A stretch of DNA of 64,000 bases, taken from the NCBI GenBank assembly GCA_048264105.1, contig JBLXDJ010000005.1, forward strand, positions 124,001-188,000, in the 5' to 3' direction. A program made the position numbers and the translations under genes. Of this stretch, positions 41,001 to 49,053 are shown piece by piece. How positions within the stretch are numbered: position 1 is the first letter of the stretch; every line of letters starts with the position of its first letter. The notes below the pieces were generated by a model. That model worked only from the letters and a program-made list of their open reading frames with translations, made no database searches and was not told where the DNA came from. The stretch is from Oceanospirillum sp048264105. GTDB taxonomy: Bacteria; Pseudomonadota; Gammaproteobacteria; Pseudomonadales; Halomonadaceae.

Positions 41001-41954
41001 AGCTTCAGTGGTTTGGGGGTTCTGGTTGTCTCGGCGTATATGGTGATTCAGGGGCAGATCAGTGCCGGTACCATTATGGCGACGATGATTCTGACCTGGC
41101 GCTTTATCAGTCCGATGCAGGGACTGTTTATGGCGCTTACCAGCTGGTCGAGAATTTCGACGAATATTTTCCAGGTAAATCAGCTGATGAAGCTGGCTCA
41201 GGAATCTGATGGCCACAATCTTGAGGCCAACCGTTTTGTGGGGCAGGGTGCGCTCGACTTTAACCGCGTTTCCTTCCGCTATGCAGCACATCTGGACCCG
41301 GTTCTGCTGGGGGTTAATTTCAAAGTTCCACCCGGAAAGATTTTAGGTATCACCGGGCCCGATGGGGCGGGTAAATCAACACTTCTGACGCTGATTAGTC
41401 GGCTGCATTATCCGCAGGCGGGATCTATCCGGATCGATTCCATTGATACGCGCCAGATAGCCTCGGATTATCTGCGATCCATTATCAGTTATATGCCGCA
41501 GCGGTGTGACATTTTTTACGGAACAATCGCTCAGAATCTCCGTCTGGTGCATGCCTCCGCGACGGAGGAAGAGCTGGCCTGGGCCATCGAGATGGCCGGT
41601 CTAACGAAAGATATTGAGCGTATGGATGAGGGGATCAATACACGTATCTCCAGCAGTGATGCGGAACAGCTATCCAATGGCTTTAAGCAACGACTTTCTC
41701 TGGCCAGAACGATTCTTAAGCCAGCTTCGATTGTCCTGCTGGATGAGCCGGGTAATGGTATGGATGATGCCGGAGATGAGGCGTTAATGCGCTGCATCAA
41801 CTGGCTGAGAGGGCAGGTTAGTTTAATTCTGGTAACGCCTCGTCCAAGCCATTTGAAAGTAGCCGATCATATTTTGTATATGGAAAATGGTTCGGTGGCA
41901 GTCAGAGGTAGCTATGCGGAAGTTGAAAGTAAAATCATGGCGGGACTTAGTTAA
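38046..41954 (+). CDS. Fused tandem type I secretion ABC transporter with central C39-like domain
   Basis: 1302-aa inner-membrane protein carrying two complete exporter halves. Half 1: TM domain (~45-340), Walker A GDSGSGKST near 396, signature degenerate (LPMGVRQ) and Walker B IILFDEANSALD. A C39-peptidase-like domain (~600-740, LENVIGTRVFNDSDLSRCLLP, IYIFSPLD) lacks an evident catalytic Cys-His pair. Half 2: TM domain, Walker A GPDGAGKST near 1104, signature LSNGFKQ and Walker B IVLLDEPGNGMD. Normal T1SS ATPases are ~700 aa homodimers; this would be a fused heterodimer with unequal ATP sites. It overlaps both neighbours, so the whole set is coupled. Confidence 0.87.
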   Translation: MSQHQTKTSGGSADKRDRRILPKIKVKGIRSLRKVLGTRDVRKLIPVIVLASLVSNLLALALPLGMLQIFDRVLKNQSVDTLIVLTLGIVLMMILEEVLKGVNETVTNWLGARFKHRASMQVLNKFFQIPMQLFSKEEAGAYAEKMQTVSKVADVYSGSALLILLDLPFIFIFLGVIWLIAGDLVWVPVALMSLFVIVVVFFGRWMYQQILNRDINDERRISFLTEVLTGVLSVKTMSVESIMQRRYERLKENSALQGERLFFGSTFASNLGSVMSQGMIVLVIFFGATLVIDGNMTAGALAACMMLSVRALQPLRKGLSTWMRYQAFIAGDRRLSAVLSMPGRHELGLAQLEEIRYGLRLDHICLNQGGDEQSGGAVFDNLCMNLPRGRYIAIRGDSGSGKSTLLALMNGIETPDSGEILVDGAPITDFVSESVRQKIALLPQEGTVFVGSILDNLTMFEPSREARALEISEQIGLDLIVAGMKQGYQTPLGENASEILPMGVRQLIAIVRALAYNPDIILFDEANSALDFEGDKRLRQFLESRKGELTMVIVANRPSMVKLADEVYRIEDGKLVADDGEFIFSRFDVEDQGSARPEEDTSLENVIGTRVFNDSDLSRCLLPLLRHLGWSGNSREFAQSLPHLADHVDISYFFGAMANLGFKARHYSHNFKRFDRRLLPCLFMPDSSPAVAILEVLSDGDYRVFNSKTNQEEIWEKLPKGRGEIYIFSPLDSEQDRGKRPWVRELFWKFRKHLSLVFVVTLISTVLAIAPSLFVRTVFDTVLPTGDTQMGVFLLMGVLLAITLGWFLNTLRGRLLAYVGGRVEYVLGSAIFERVLRLPSSSLNGVSVSRQISRIKSLERLRDLFLGPLVLLAFDLPASVILLVAIFLINPWAGMVLVVAIIAFFCLLFLTRPMADRSAERSSEVSGKKTELIDESLGKMRGLRALGAQSMWMGRFRNLSGTSAAVGFKEQQAQLKISAFSHLIGSFSGLGVLVVSAYMVIQGQISAGTIMATMILTWRFISPMQGLFMALTSWSRISTNIFQVNQLMKLAQESDGHNLEANRFVGQGALDFNRVSFRYAAHLDPVLLGVNFKVPPGKILGITGPDGAGKSTLLTLISRLHYPQAGSIRIDSIDTRQIASDYLRSIISYMPQRCDIFYGTIAQNLRLVHASATEEELAWAIEMAGLTKDIERMDEGINTRISSSDAEQLSNGFKQRLSLARTILKPASIVLLDEPGNGMDDAGDEALMRCINWLRGQVSLILVTPRPSHLKVADHILYMENGSVAVRGSYAEVESKIMAGLS

Positions 41955-43342
41955 TGTCAGTTCAATTTAAGCATCAAGGTGACCAGGAGGAGCTTGGCGC
42001 CTCTGTAGATATTGCCCGTTCAGAGGTGACTCTGGGGGCCCGCCAGCGACGTCTTTTGTCTGAAACGATTCAGGTTGAAGATGAGCTGATTCCCTCGTAT
42101 GCAAAACCGGTACTTTATCTGGTCATCCTGATGGTTTTTGCATTTGTTATCTGGGCTGCGGTGACCCGGCTGGCAGAAGTGGCATCTGCTCCCGGTGAAG
42201 TGATTCCTTCCGGCCAGATTAAAGTGGTGCAGCATCTGAACGGTGGTACCGTCGCCGAAGTGGCGGTCGAGGAACGCATGTCGGTCAAAAAAGGCGACAT
42301 TCTTATTAAACTGGATGACAGCCGGACCATGTCTGATTTACGTCAGATTGAAGGTCGTCTGGCATCCCTTCAGTTGAGGGCTGAGCGTCAGCAGGCTTTT
42401 GTCATGGGCCGCGAGCCGGATTTTTCCGGTTATGAAGAGCGTTATCCCTCCATCGTTGCTGTTCAGCGACAGCAGTTGCAGAACCAGATCTCTGTGCGGG
42501 AGTCGACATTGGATGTGCTGCGTCAGCAGACCCGTCAACGGCAGTCACGGTTAGATCAGTTAGCAGAGTCACTGGACTCGGCTCAGCAACACCGCAGACT
42601 GACAGAAGAGATGCTGGATATGCGTCGTGGTATGGCCAAGAAACGCCTGATCACACGTATTACCCTGTTAGAAACTGAAAGAGCGGCAGTTTCTGCGAGG
42701 GGAGAGGAGGAGCGAATTCTCAAAGAGATGAATCTGATCCGACAGGAGTTGGCTGAAGCCAAAAGCCGGTACTATGAAACCCAGAATCAGATTCTTCAGG
42801 AACCGCTGGATCAGATCGATCAGTTAAAAGCGCAGATCGCTGAAACAGAGGAAGAGCTGAGCAAAGTTAAAAGCCGTCTCGATGAACTTTGGGTTCGCGC
42901 TCCGGCCAGCGGCCTGGTCTTTAATCTTGAAGTGAACAACCCCGGTCAGGTGATTCAGCCCGGTTCTGTTCTGATGCAGATCGTGCCTGACAACGTACAA
43001 CTTCAGGCCGAGGTTCGGATATCACCGGATGATATCGGCTATGTCCATGCGGGCCAGCAAGTGAACCTGAAAGTGAGCAGTTATGACTTTTCCCGGTTTG
43101 GCTATGCCACCGGCAAGCTTCAAAGAGTTTCCGCATTCAGTGCTCTGGATGAGCAGAGTCAGCCGTATTTTAAGGGCTGGGTTGTGCTGGATAAAAACTA
43201 TCTGGGCAGTGACCAGAGCCGTTTCCCGCTCATGCCGGGGATGGTGGTCTCCGCGGAAATTCTGACCGGTGAGAAGACACTGCTTGCTTACCTGGCTGAT
43301 CCTATTACCAAGGGACTTTCCAACAGTTTTAACGAGCGATAG
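41954..43342 (+). CDS. HlyD family type I secretion adaptor
   Basis: 462-aa membrane fusion protein. A short cytoplasmic N-terminus, one TM helix (VLYLVILMVFAFVIWAAVTRLAEVA, residues ~52-75), then lipoyl half IKVVQHLNGGTVAEVAVEE, a long coiled-coil hairpin and the beta-barrel with VRISPDDIGYVHAGQQVNLKV. It fits the HlyD/LapC group of type I secretion. Its ATG shares a base with the ABC stop (TAATG). It links the ABC exporter to the TolC-like protein. A hairpin follows the stop. Confidence 0.92.
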   Translation: MSVQFKHQGDQEELGASVDIARSEVTLGARQRRLLSETIQVEDELIPSYAKPVLYLVILMVFAFVIWAAVTRLAEVASAPGEVIPSGQIKVVQHLNGGTVAEVAVEERMSVKKGDILIKLDDSRTMSDLRQIEGRLASLQLRAERQQAFVMGREPDFSGYEERYPSIVAVQRQQLQNQISVRESTLDVLRQQTRQRQSRLDQLAESLDSAQQHRRLTEEMLDMRRGMAKKRLITRITLLETERAAVSARGEEERILKEMNLIRQELAEAKSRYYETQNQILQEPLDQIDQLKAQIAETEEELSKVKSRLDELWVRAPASGLVFNLEVNNPGQVIQPGSVLMQIVPDNVQLQAEVRISPDDIGYVHAGQQVNLKVSSYDFSRFGYATGKLQRVSAFSALDEQSQPYFKGWVVLDKNYLGSDQSRFPLMPGMVVSAEILTGEKTLLAYLADPITKGLSNSFNER

Positions 43343-43355
43343 TTCACTTCTTTAA

Positions 43356-43386
43356 GGGGCTGGCAAAGGGAAGGCCAGCCCCAATT
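43356..43386 (+). terminator. GC-rich hairpin after the HlyD gene
   Basis: Arms GGGGCTGGC and GCCAGCCCC with a 9-nt loop. There is no T-run, so it may be a partial terminator or a processing point that lets the repeat-protein gene be expressed at its own level. Confidence 0.5.
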
Positions 43387-43513
43387 CCCGTCTAAGATGT
43401 ATTTTTCCTGTTATATAACTTCTGGCCAGCTGTTAAGTTGACGGCTTTGGTTTAATCTTGATGAAGTAAAACAATTATTTTAATTACCGGATTGTCCTTC
43501 AAGGAGTTCCACT

Positions 43514-46500
43514 ATGGCTGATGAAAATAACGGTGCAGGTAACAACCCGTCCCAAAACGGAGTAGATAATTCTAACTCTGATGATGCGCTGCTGTTTGAT
43601 GAAGCAACGGTTTTAAGCCGTAGTGATGCTGCTGAAGAAGAAAAAGAGGAATTTGACAATTCCGAAGTCAATATTGGCTCCGAAGACTCCGGTAATGAGA
43701 ACATTCAGGCCTCCATTGAAGACTCCTCTGATTTTCGTCATGCCCAATATGCTGCTGGTACAACTGTTGAAGAAGGCATTGCCGCCGCTGCAGTAAACTC
43801 CGATGAAGAGTCCATTACTGAAGTTGTGGAAGAAGAGGTATCCGAGGGCGGTCGTCAGGATGGGATTACAGAAGAAGAAACCCCGACTCAGGATGGCAGC
43901 ACGCCTGATATTCCGGATGAGCTGGCTGAAACCGATGGTGAATCGGAAGAACCTGTCTTCGATTTTATAGATCCGGTTGTTGCAACACGGGATACCGCTT
44001 CAGCTGCAACAGATGGCACTGACGGTCCGGAAGCTCCGACTGAAGCTCCGACTGAGGCTCCAACGGAAGCACCGACAGAAGCGCCTACGGAAGCTCCGAC
44101 TGAAGCTCCGACTGAAGCTCCAACGGAAGCACCTACGGAAGCTCCAACCGAGGCTCCAACGGAAGCGCCTACCGAGGCACCGACTGAGGCTCCTACGGAA
44201 GCGCCTACCGAGGCACCGACTGAAGCGCCTACGGAAGCTCCAACTGAGGCACCTACGGAAGCTCCGACCGAGGCTCCAACGGAAGCACCGACTGAAGCGC
44301 CAACTGAAGCTCCAACGGAAGCGCCTACGGAAGCACCGACTGAGGCTCCGACTGAAGCGCCAACCGAGGCTCCGACTGAGGCGCCAACGGAAGCTCCGAC
44401 TGAGGCTCCAACAGAAGCGCCAACGGAAGCGCCGACTGAGGCTCCAACAGAAGCACCTACGGAAGCACCGACTGAGGCTCCAACGGAAGCACCGACCGAA
44501 GCTCCGACTGAGGCACCGACTGAGGCACCGACCGAGGCTCCGACAGAAGCACCGACAGAAGCACCGACTGAGGCTCCAACGGAAGCACCTACGGAAGCGC
44601 CTACCGAGGCTCCAACGGAAGCGCCAACTGAAGCGCCAACTGAAGCGCCTACTGAGGCTCCAACGGAAGCTCCGACCGAGGCTCCAACGGAAGCGCCAAC
44701 TGAAGCTCCGACCGAGGCTCCGACAGAAGCGCCTACTGAGGCTCCAACTGAAGCTCCGACCGAGGCTCCGACAGAAGCGCCTACTGAGGCTCCAACTGAA
44801 GCCCCAACCGAGGCTCCAACGGAAGCGCCTACGGAAGCACCGACCGAGGCTCCGACTGAAGCTCCAACGGAAGCGCCTACCGAGGCGCCTACGGAAGCAC
44901 CGACCGAAGCGCCGACAGAAGCGCCTACGGAAGCTCCAACCGAGGCTCCAACCGAGGCTCCAACCGAGGCTCCGACTGAGGCGCCAACGGAAGCTCCGAC
45001 TGAGGCACCGACCGAGACTCCAACGGAAGCGCCAACCGAGGCCCCTACGGAAGCACCTACGGAAGCTCCGACTGAGGCACCGACCGAGACTCCAACGGAA
45101 GCTCCAACGGAAGCACCTACGGAAGCTCCGACTGAGGCTCCGACTGAGGCTCCGACTGAAGCGCCTACCGAGGCTCCAACAGAGGCTCCTACGGAAGCCC
45201 CAACAGAAGCACCTACCGAAGCGCCTACTGAGGCTCCAACGGAAGCACCAACTGAGGCTCCGACCGAAGCGCCTACTGAGGCTCCAACGGAAGCGCCGAC
45301 TGAAGCGCCTACGGAAGCCCCGACAGAAGCGCCTACGGAAGCACCGACTGAGGCACCTACGGAAGCGCCTACTGAGGCCCCAACCGAGGCACCTACGGAA
45401 GCACCTACGGAAGCACCTACGGAAGCGCCTACGGAAGCTCCTACGGAAGCTCCGACAGAAGCGCCAACCGAGGCACCGACTGAGGCACCAACGGAAGCAC
45501 CGACGGAGGCTCCAACAGAAGCACCTACGGAAGCACCGACTGAGGCTCCAACGGAAGCACCTACGGAAGCTCCAACGGAAGCTCCGACTGAGGCTCCAAC
45601 CGAGGCACCGACTGAAGCGCCTACTGAGGCTCCAACGGAAGCGCCAACTGAAGCGCCGACTGAAGCTCCAACGGAAGCGCCTACGGAAGCTCCAACTGAG
45701 GCACCTACGGAAGCTCCAACCGAGGCTCCAACGGAAGCGCCTACCGAGGCACCGACTGAGGCTCCTACGGAAGCGCCTACCGAGGCACCGACTGAGGCTC
45801 CTACGGAAGCGCCTACCGAGGCTCCAACGGAAGCGCCAACCGAGGCACCGACTGAGGCACCGACCGAGGCGCCAACAGAGGCTCCAACAGAGGCTCCAAC
45901 AGAGGCTCCAACAGAGGCTCCAACGGAAGCGCCTACTGAGGCTCCAACAGAGGCTCCAACCGAGGCTCCAACCGAGGCTCCAACCGAGGCTCCTACGGAA
46001 GCTCCAACCGAGGCACCGACTGAGGCACCGACTGAGGCTCCTACGGAAGCACCGACCGAAGCTCCAACGGAAGCTCCGACTGAGGCTCCTACGGAAGCGC
46101 CTACGGAAGCGCCTACGGAAGCGCCTACGGAAGCGCCTACGGAAGCGCCTACGGAAGCGCCTACGGAAGCACCGACCGAGGCTCCGACAGAAGCACCTAC
46201 GGAAGCACCGACTGAGGCTCCTACTGAGGCTCCAACAGAAGCGCCTACGGAAGCACCGACTGAAGCTCCTACTGAGGCACCGACAGAGGCACCGACAGAA
46301 GCGCCTACTGAGGCTCCTACGGAAGCGCCTACAGAGGCTCCAACAGAGGCTCCAACAGAGGCTCCAACAGAGGCTCCGACTGAAGCGCCTACGGAAGCTC
46401 CAACTGAGGCTCCAACGGAAGCTCCGACAGAAGCACCGACGGAAGCGCCTACCGAGGCTCCAACCGAGGCTCCAACGGATAAATCGGATAAGAGCGATAA

Positions 46501-47752
46501 GTCCGATAAGAGCGACAAATCGGACAAAGGCGATAAGTCTGATAAGAGCGACAAGTCGGACAAAGGCGATAAGTCCGATAAGAGCGACAAATCAGATAAA
46601 GGCGATAAGTCCGATAAGAGCGACAAGTCTGACAAAGGCGATAAGTCTGATAAGAGCGACAAGTCGGATAAGAGCGACAAGTCGGATAAAGGCGACAAGT
46701 CTGATAAGAGCGACAAATCGGACAAAGGCGATAAGTCCGATAAGAGCGATAAATCGGATAAAGGCGATAAGTCTGATAAGAGCGACAAATCGGATAAAGG
46801 TGACAATTCCGATAAGAGCGATAAATCAGACAAGTCTGATGGCGGCCCTAAAGGTAACAATGGTCACGGAAATGGTGATCAGGATGCTCCTGGTAATTCC
46901 GGCGGCAACAACAATGCCGAGAACAGCGATAATTCCGGTCAGGGTAACTCTGGCAACGGAAACGGTGGCAACCAGGGGGATGGAAATTCTCAGGGCAATA
47001 ATGGTCACGGAAATGGTGATCAGGATGCCCCTGGTAATTCCGGCGGCAACAACAATGCCGAGAATAGCGATAACTCAGGCAACGGAAATAGCGGCAACGG
47101 TAATTCCGGAGGTAAGAATTCGGATGACGATGCTGCGGATAACGCGGGCGGCCCTAAAGGCAACAATGGTCACGGAAATGGTGATCAGGATGCGCCGGGC
47201 AATTCCGGTGGCAACAACAATGCCGAGAATAGCGATAACTCAGGCAATGGAAATAGCGGCAACGGTAATTCCGGAGGCAAGAATTCGGATGACGATGCTG
47301 CGGATAACGCGGGCGGCCCTAAAGGCAACAATGGTCACGGAAATGGTGATCAGGATGCGCCGGGCAATTCCGGCGGCAACAATAACGCCGAGAATAGCGA
47401 TAACTCAGGTAATGGTAATAGCGGCAAAATGAAGTCCTCATCAGATGATGACTCGGCAGGCCGAAGTGCTCAGAACCATAATGAGTTTGGGGCTCCTGAT
47501 GACGACAATGATGAGGGAGCATCTCCGGCTGATGACCTGTTTGCCTTCGGTGGTGAGTCTGGCAGTCAGAACTTACTGGATGCGCTGGATAACGGTGCTC
47601 AGCAGAGCAGTGCCGATGACTGGTTATCGCAGGTTGAAGAGGGAGGTTCTGAAGGCGGAGATGGCTCTGACTTCGGAGACTTCGGTAGCGACCATGAGGG
47701 TGGCGATGATGACTTTGGGGACCTGGATGATACTCCGGTAGACTGGGGTTAA
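43514..47752 (+). CDS. Giant (EAPT)204-repeat secreted protein, mucin-like
   Basis: 1412-aa acidic protein with no N-terminal signal, just downstream of T1SS genes. Segments: an acidic lead (1-172), 204 uninterrupted Glu-Ala-Pro-Thr units (173-988, two read ETPT), an Asp-Lys-Ser/Gly repeat block (~989-1108), four Gly/Asn/Asp-rich repeats (GNNGHGNGDQDAPGNSGGNN...; ~1110-1307) and a unique acidic C-terminus ending DDTPVDWG, which may act as the export signal. No RTX-type GGxGxD nonapeptides are seen. AAGGAG precedes the ATG. The Thr- and Pro-rich repeat is what an extended, possibly glycosylated stalk would look like. A strong terminator follows. Confidence 0.85.
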   Translation: MADENNGAGNNPSQNGVDNSNSDDALLFDEATVLSRSDAAEEEKEEFDNSEVNIGSEDSGNENIQASIEDSSDFRHAQYAAGTTVEEGIAAAAVNSDEESITEVVEEEVSEGGRQDGITEEETPTQDGSTPDIPDELAETDGESEEPVFDFIDPVVATRDTASAATDGTDGPEAPTEAPTEAPTEAPTEAPTEAPTEAPTEAPTEAPTEAPTEAPTEAPTEAPTEAPTEAPTEAPTEAPTEAPTEAPTEAPTEAPTEAPTEAPTEAPTEAPTEAPTEAPTEAPTEAPTEAPTEAPTEAPTEAPTEAPTEAPTEAPTEAPTEAPTEAPTEAPTEAPTEAPTEAPTEAPTEAPTEAPTEAPTEAPTEAPTEAPTEAPTEAPTEAPTEAPTEAPTEAPTEAPTEAPTEAPTEAPTEAPTEAPTEAPTEAPTEAPTEAPTEAPTEAPTEAPTEAPTEAPTEAPTEAPTEAPTEAPTEAPTEAPTEAPTEAPTEAPTEAPTEAPTETPTEAPTEAPTEAPTEAPTEAPTETPTEAPTEAPTEAPTEAPTEAPTEAPTEAPTEAPTEAPTEAPTEAPTEAPTEAPTEAPTEAPTEAPTEAPTEAPTEAPTEAPTEAPTEAPTEAPTEAPTEAPTEAPTEAPTEAPTEAPTEAPTEAPTEAPTEAPTEAPTEAPTEAPTEAPTEAPTEAPTEAPTEAPTEAPTEAPTEAPTEAPTEAPTEAPTEAPTEAPTEAPTEAPTEAPTEAPTEAPTEAPTEAPTEAPTEAPTEAPTEAPTEAPTEAPTEAPTEAPTEAPTEAPTEAPTEAPTEAPTEAPTEAPTEAPTEAPTEAPTEAPTEAPTEAPTEAPTEAPTEAPTEAPTEAPTEAPTEAPTEAPTEAPTEAPTEAPTEAPTEAPTEAPTEAPTEAPTEAPTEAPTEAPTEAPTEAPTEAPTEAPTEAPTEAPTEAPTEAPTEAPTEAPTEAPTEAPTEAPTEAPTEAPTEAPTEAPTEAPTEAPTDKSDKSDKSDKSDKSDKGDKSDKSDKSDKGDKSDKSDKSDKGDKSDKSDKSDKGDKSDKSDKSDKSDKSDKGDKSDKSDKSDKGDKSDKSDKSDKGDKSDKSDKSDKGDNSDKSDKSDKSDGGPKGNNGHGNGDQDAPGNSGGNNNAENSDNSGQGNSGNGNGGNQGDGNSQGNNGHGNGDQDAPGNSGGNNNAENSDNSGNGNSGNGNSGGKNSDDDAADNAGGPKGNNGHGNGDQDAPGNSGGNNNAENSDNSGNGNSGNGNSGGKNSDDDAADNAGGPKGNNGHGNGDQDAPGNSGGNNNAENSDNSGNGNSGKMKSSSDDDSAGRSAQNHNEFGAPDDDNDEGASPADDLFAFGGESGSQNLLDALDNGAQQSSADDWLSQVEEGGSEGGDGSDFGDFGSDHEGGDDDFGDLDDTPVDWG
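44030..46477 (+). repeat. 204 tandem 12-bp units coding for EAPT
   Basis: 2448 bp in an unbroken 12-base phase. Third codon positions vary freely (GAA/GAG, GCT/GCA/GCG/GCC, CCG/CCA/CCT/CCC, ACT/ACG/ACC/ACA), but amino acids change only at units 83 and 89 (GCT to ACT). Those two are 72 bp apart in the same local context, suggesting one mutation copied by segmental duplication. Confidence 0.97.
46478..46841 (+). repeat. Asp-Lys-Ser/Gly repeat block
   Basis: Nine-base units (GATAAGTCC-like) encode DKS or DKG. The pattern is mostly DKS-DKS-DKS-DKG, a 36-bp higher-order unit, with alternate GATAAG/GACAAA codons. Highly charged, unlikely to fold. Confidence 0.9.
46843..47426 (+). repeat. Four Gly/Asn/Asp-rich repeats, the last two nearly identical
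   Basis: Four copies share the core GNNGHGNGDQDAPGNSGGNN. Copies 3 and 4 repeat with a 165-bp (55-codon) period and are almost identical in DNA, so this block expanded recently, unlike the older EAPT block. Confidence 0.85.
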
Positions 47753-47757
47753 TCATT

Positions 47758-47790
47758 AAATGGAGAGCTTTTTAGCTCTCCATTTTTTTA
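47758..47790 (+). terminator. Intrinsic terminator after the repeat-protein gene
   Basis: Arms AAATGGAGAGCT and AGCTCTCCATTT, a 4-nt loop, and seven Ts. The kinase gene starts only 33 bp further on, so it must rely on read-through or a promoter inside the repeat gene. Confidence 0.9.
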
Positions 47791-47822
47791 GCAATCACTT
47801 TTAACGGCGTCTTAACCCGAGC

Positions 47823-48893
47823 ATGAACAGGTATTTTGTTGAAAGAAAACTGGCCACAGGTGTGGGCACCGAACTGAGCCTGTGTCGGCTCAATGAGGAG
47901 CAGGGGCAGCTTGTTGTGGTAAAGGAACTGATAGATGTGCAGCATCTTGATAATCTGGAAACAGAGTTCGAGGTGCTTCGTTCTATCAGTCCCCACCCCG
48001 GCATCATCAATCTGATTGATGGGTTTATCTTCAAAGAGAAGGCTTTTTTGGTTTACGACTACTGTTCCGGTGGTGATCTTTTCAACGTTATTAAGACGAA
48101 AGGCCCCCTGACGGAGAGCCAGTCTGTATCGCTCTTGTCTCAGATGGTCAGTGCTCTTCAGCATGCCCGAAACCACGGCTTCTTTCATTGCGACCTGAAA
48201 CCCGAAAATATTCTTCTTAAAAGCTCGGCAGAATTTATTCTTGCGGATTGGGATATGGCGCGACATTCCCACCAGCTGCGGGTCAGCATGCATTACGGGT
48301 CAACGCTCAGTATGGCCCCGGAAGTCATGCTGGGGCAGCTCCATGAGAATTCAGATATTTATAGTCTTGGCTGCCTGATGCATTACTGTCTGTTTGGCGC
48401 GCGGGTGTTTAATCTGACCAGTGCCAGCCTGCCCCATGAGAGGATCTTTGCTCACCTTGAGCAAACCTATGAGATGCCGGACGGAAAGTGTGGTGCCAAT
48501 CTTAAAGCACTTATCTGCAGAATGATGGCGAAAAATCCGGATGAACGTGCATCGCTGGCTGAGATTCATGATTATCTTGAAGGTCACCGTTTAGTGGTTC
48601 CACAACCGGATTTGTCTTCCGATATTTATGATGCGGTGCCGACGATAGTCTCCCCGAGATATGCTGACATTTGCAAAGAAAAGTCTATCAGGCGTATTCA
48701 GGCCCACCAGAATGATCCGGGTGATACGCGGGGGCAAAGTCTGGTTCTGGCCCATCGGTTAATACTTGCCTACCTTGGTGATATCGAAAGTCAGGAATTT
48801 TTGGCTTCAGCCTATCGCTCAAACACTCTGCTGCACTCCTTTCCTGATCGTGGACAGACCTGGCTTGATCGGGCGGAGTCACTCTCCCTTTGA
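47823..48893 (+). CDS. Eukaryotic-type protein kinase with altered HRD and DFG motifs
   Basis: 356-aa cytoplasmic kinase-fold protein. The ATP-site Lys is in VVVKEL, with a Glu in the C-helix (LETEFEVL) and hinge VYDYCSGGD. The catalytic loop reads FHCDLKPEN (Arg of HRD is Cys, Asp kept). The metal motif is DWD instead of DFG, and APE is MAPE. The key Lys, catalytic Asp, Asn and metal Asp are present, so activity is likely, as a non-RD type kinase. Residues 260-356 are an unrecognised tail, possibly helical repeats. No TM helix or PASTA domain. It lies between the repeat-protein and glycosyltransferase genes, so it probably regulates this system. Confidence 0.85.
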   Translation: MNRYFVERKLATGVGTELSLCRLNEEQGQLVVVKELIDVQHLDNLETEFEVLRSISPHPGIINLIDGFIFKEKAFLVYDYCSGGDLFNVIKTKGPLTESQSVSLLSQMVSALQHARNHGFFHCDLKPENILLKSSAEFILADWDMARHSHQLRVSMHYGSTLSMAPEVMLGQLHENSDIYSLGCLMHYCLFGARVFNLTSASLPHERIFAHLEQTYEMPDGKCGANLKALICRMMAKNPDERASLAEIHDYLEGHRLVVPQPDLSSDIYDAVPTIVSPRYADICKEKSIRRIQAHQNDPGDTRGQSLVLAHRLILAYLGDIESQEFLASAYRSNTLLHSFPDRGQTWLDRAESLSL

Positions 48894-49053
48894 ATCCTTA
48901 CCAAAAACGACATTTCCTTTGGATCGATTGTTAAATTGATCGACAAATGACAGTGTGTGCTAACAGAATGTTACAATATGAGTGCTAAAACTGCGTCCCG
49001 TTATATTTGGCCGCTTAGAAAACTGCTCAGGCATTATTTATGACGGTGATACG

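Noticed and set aside
44030..47426. CRISPR array
   Set aside because: Repeats are contiguous without unique spacers and lie inside a coding frame.
43888..47432. A 990-residue minus-strand frame and an 1151-residue plus-strand frame overlapping the EAPT gene
   Set aside because: A 12-bp repeat without stops keeps other frames open. The products are pure Ser-Val-Gly-Ala or Arg-Leu-rich repeats, with no ribosome site, while the EAPT frame has AAGGAG and conserved amino acids.
43514..47752. RTX toxin or calcium-binding adhesin
   Set aside because: No GGxGxD nonapeptides or Ig-like repeats are seen. The repeats are EAPT, DKS and Gly/Asn-rich.
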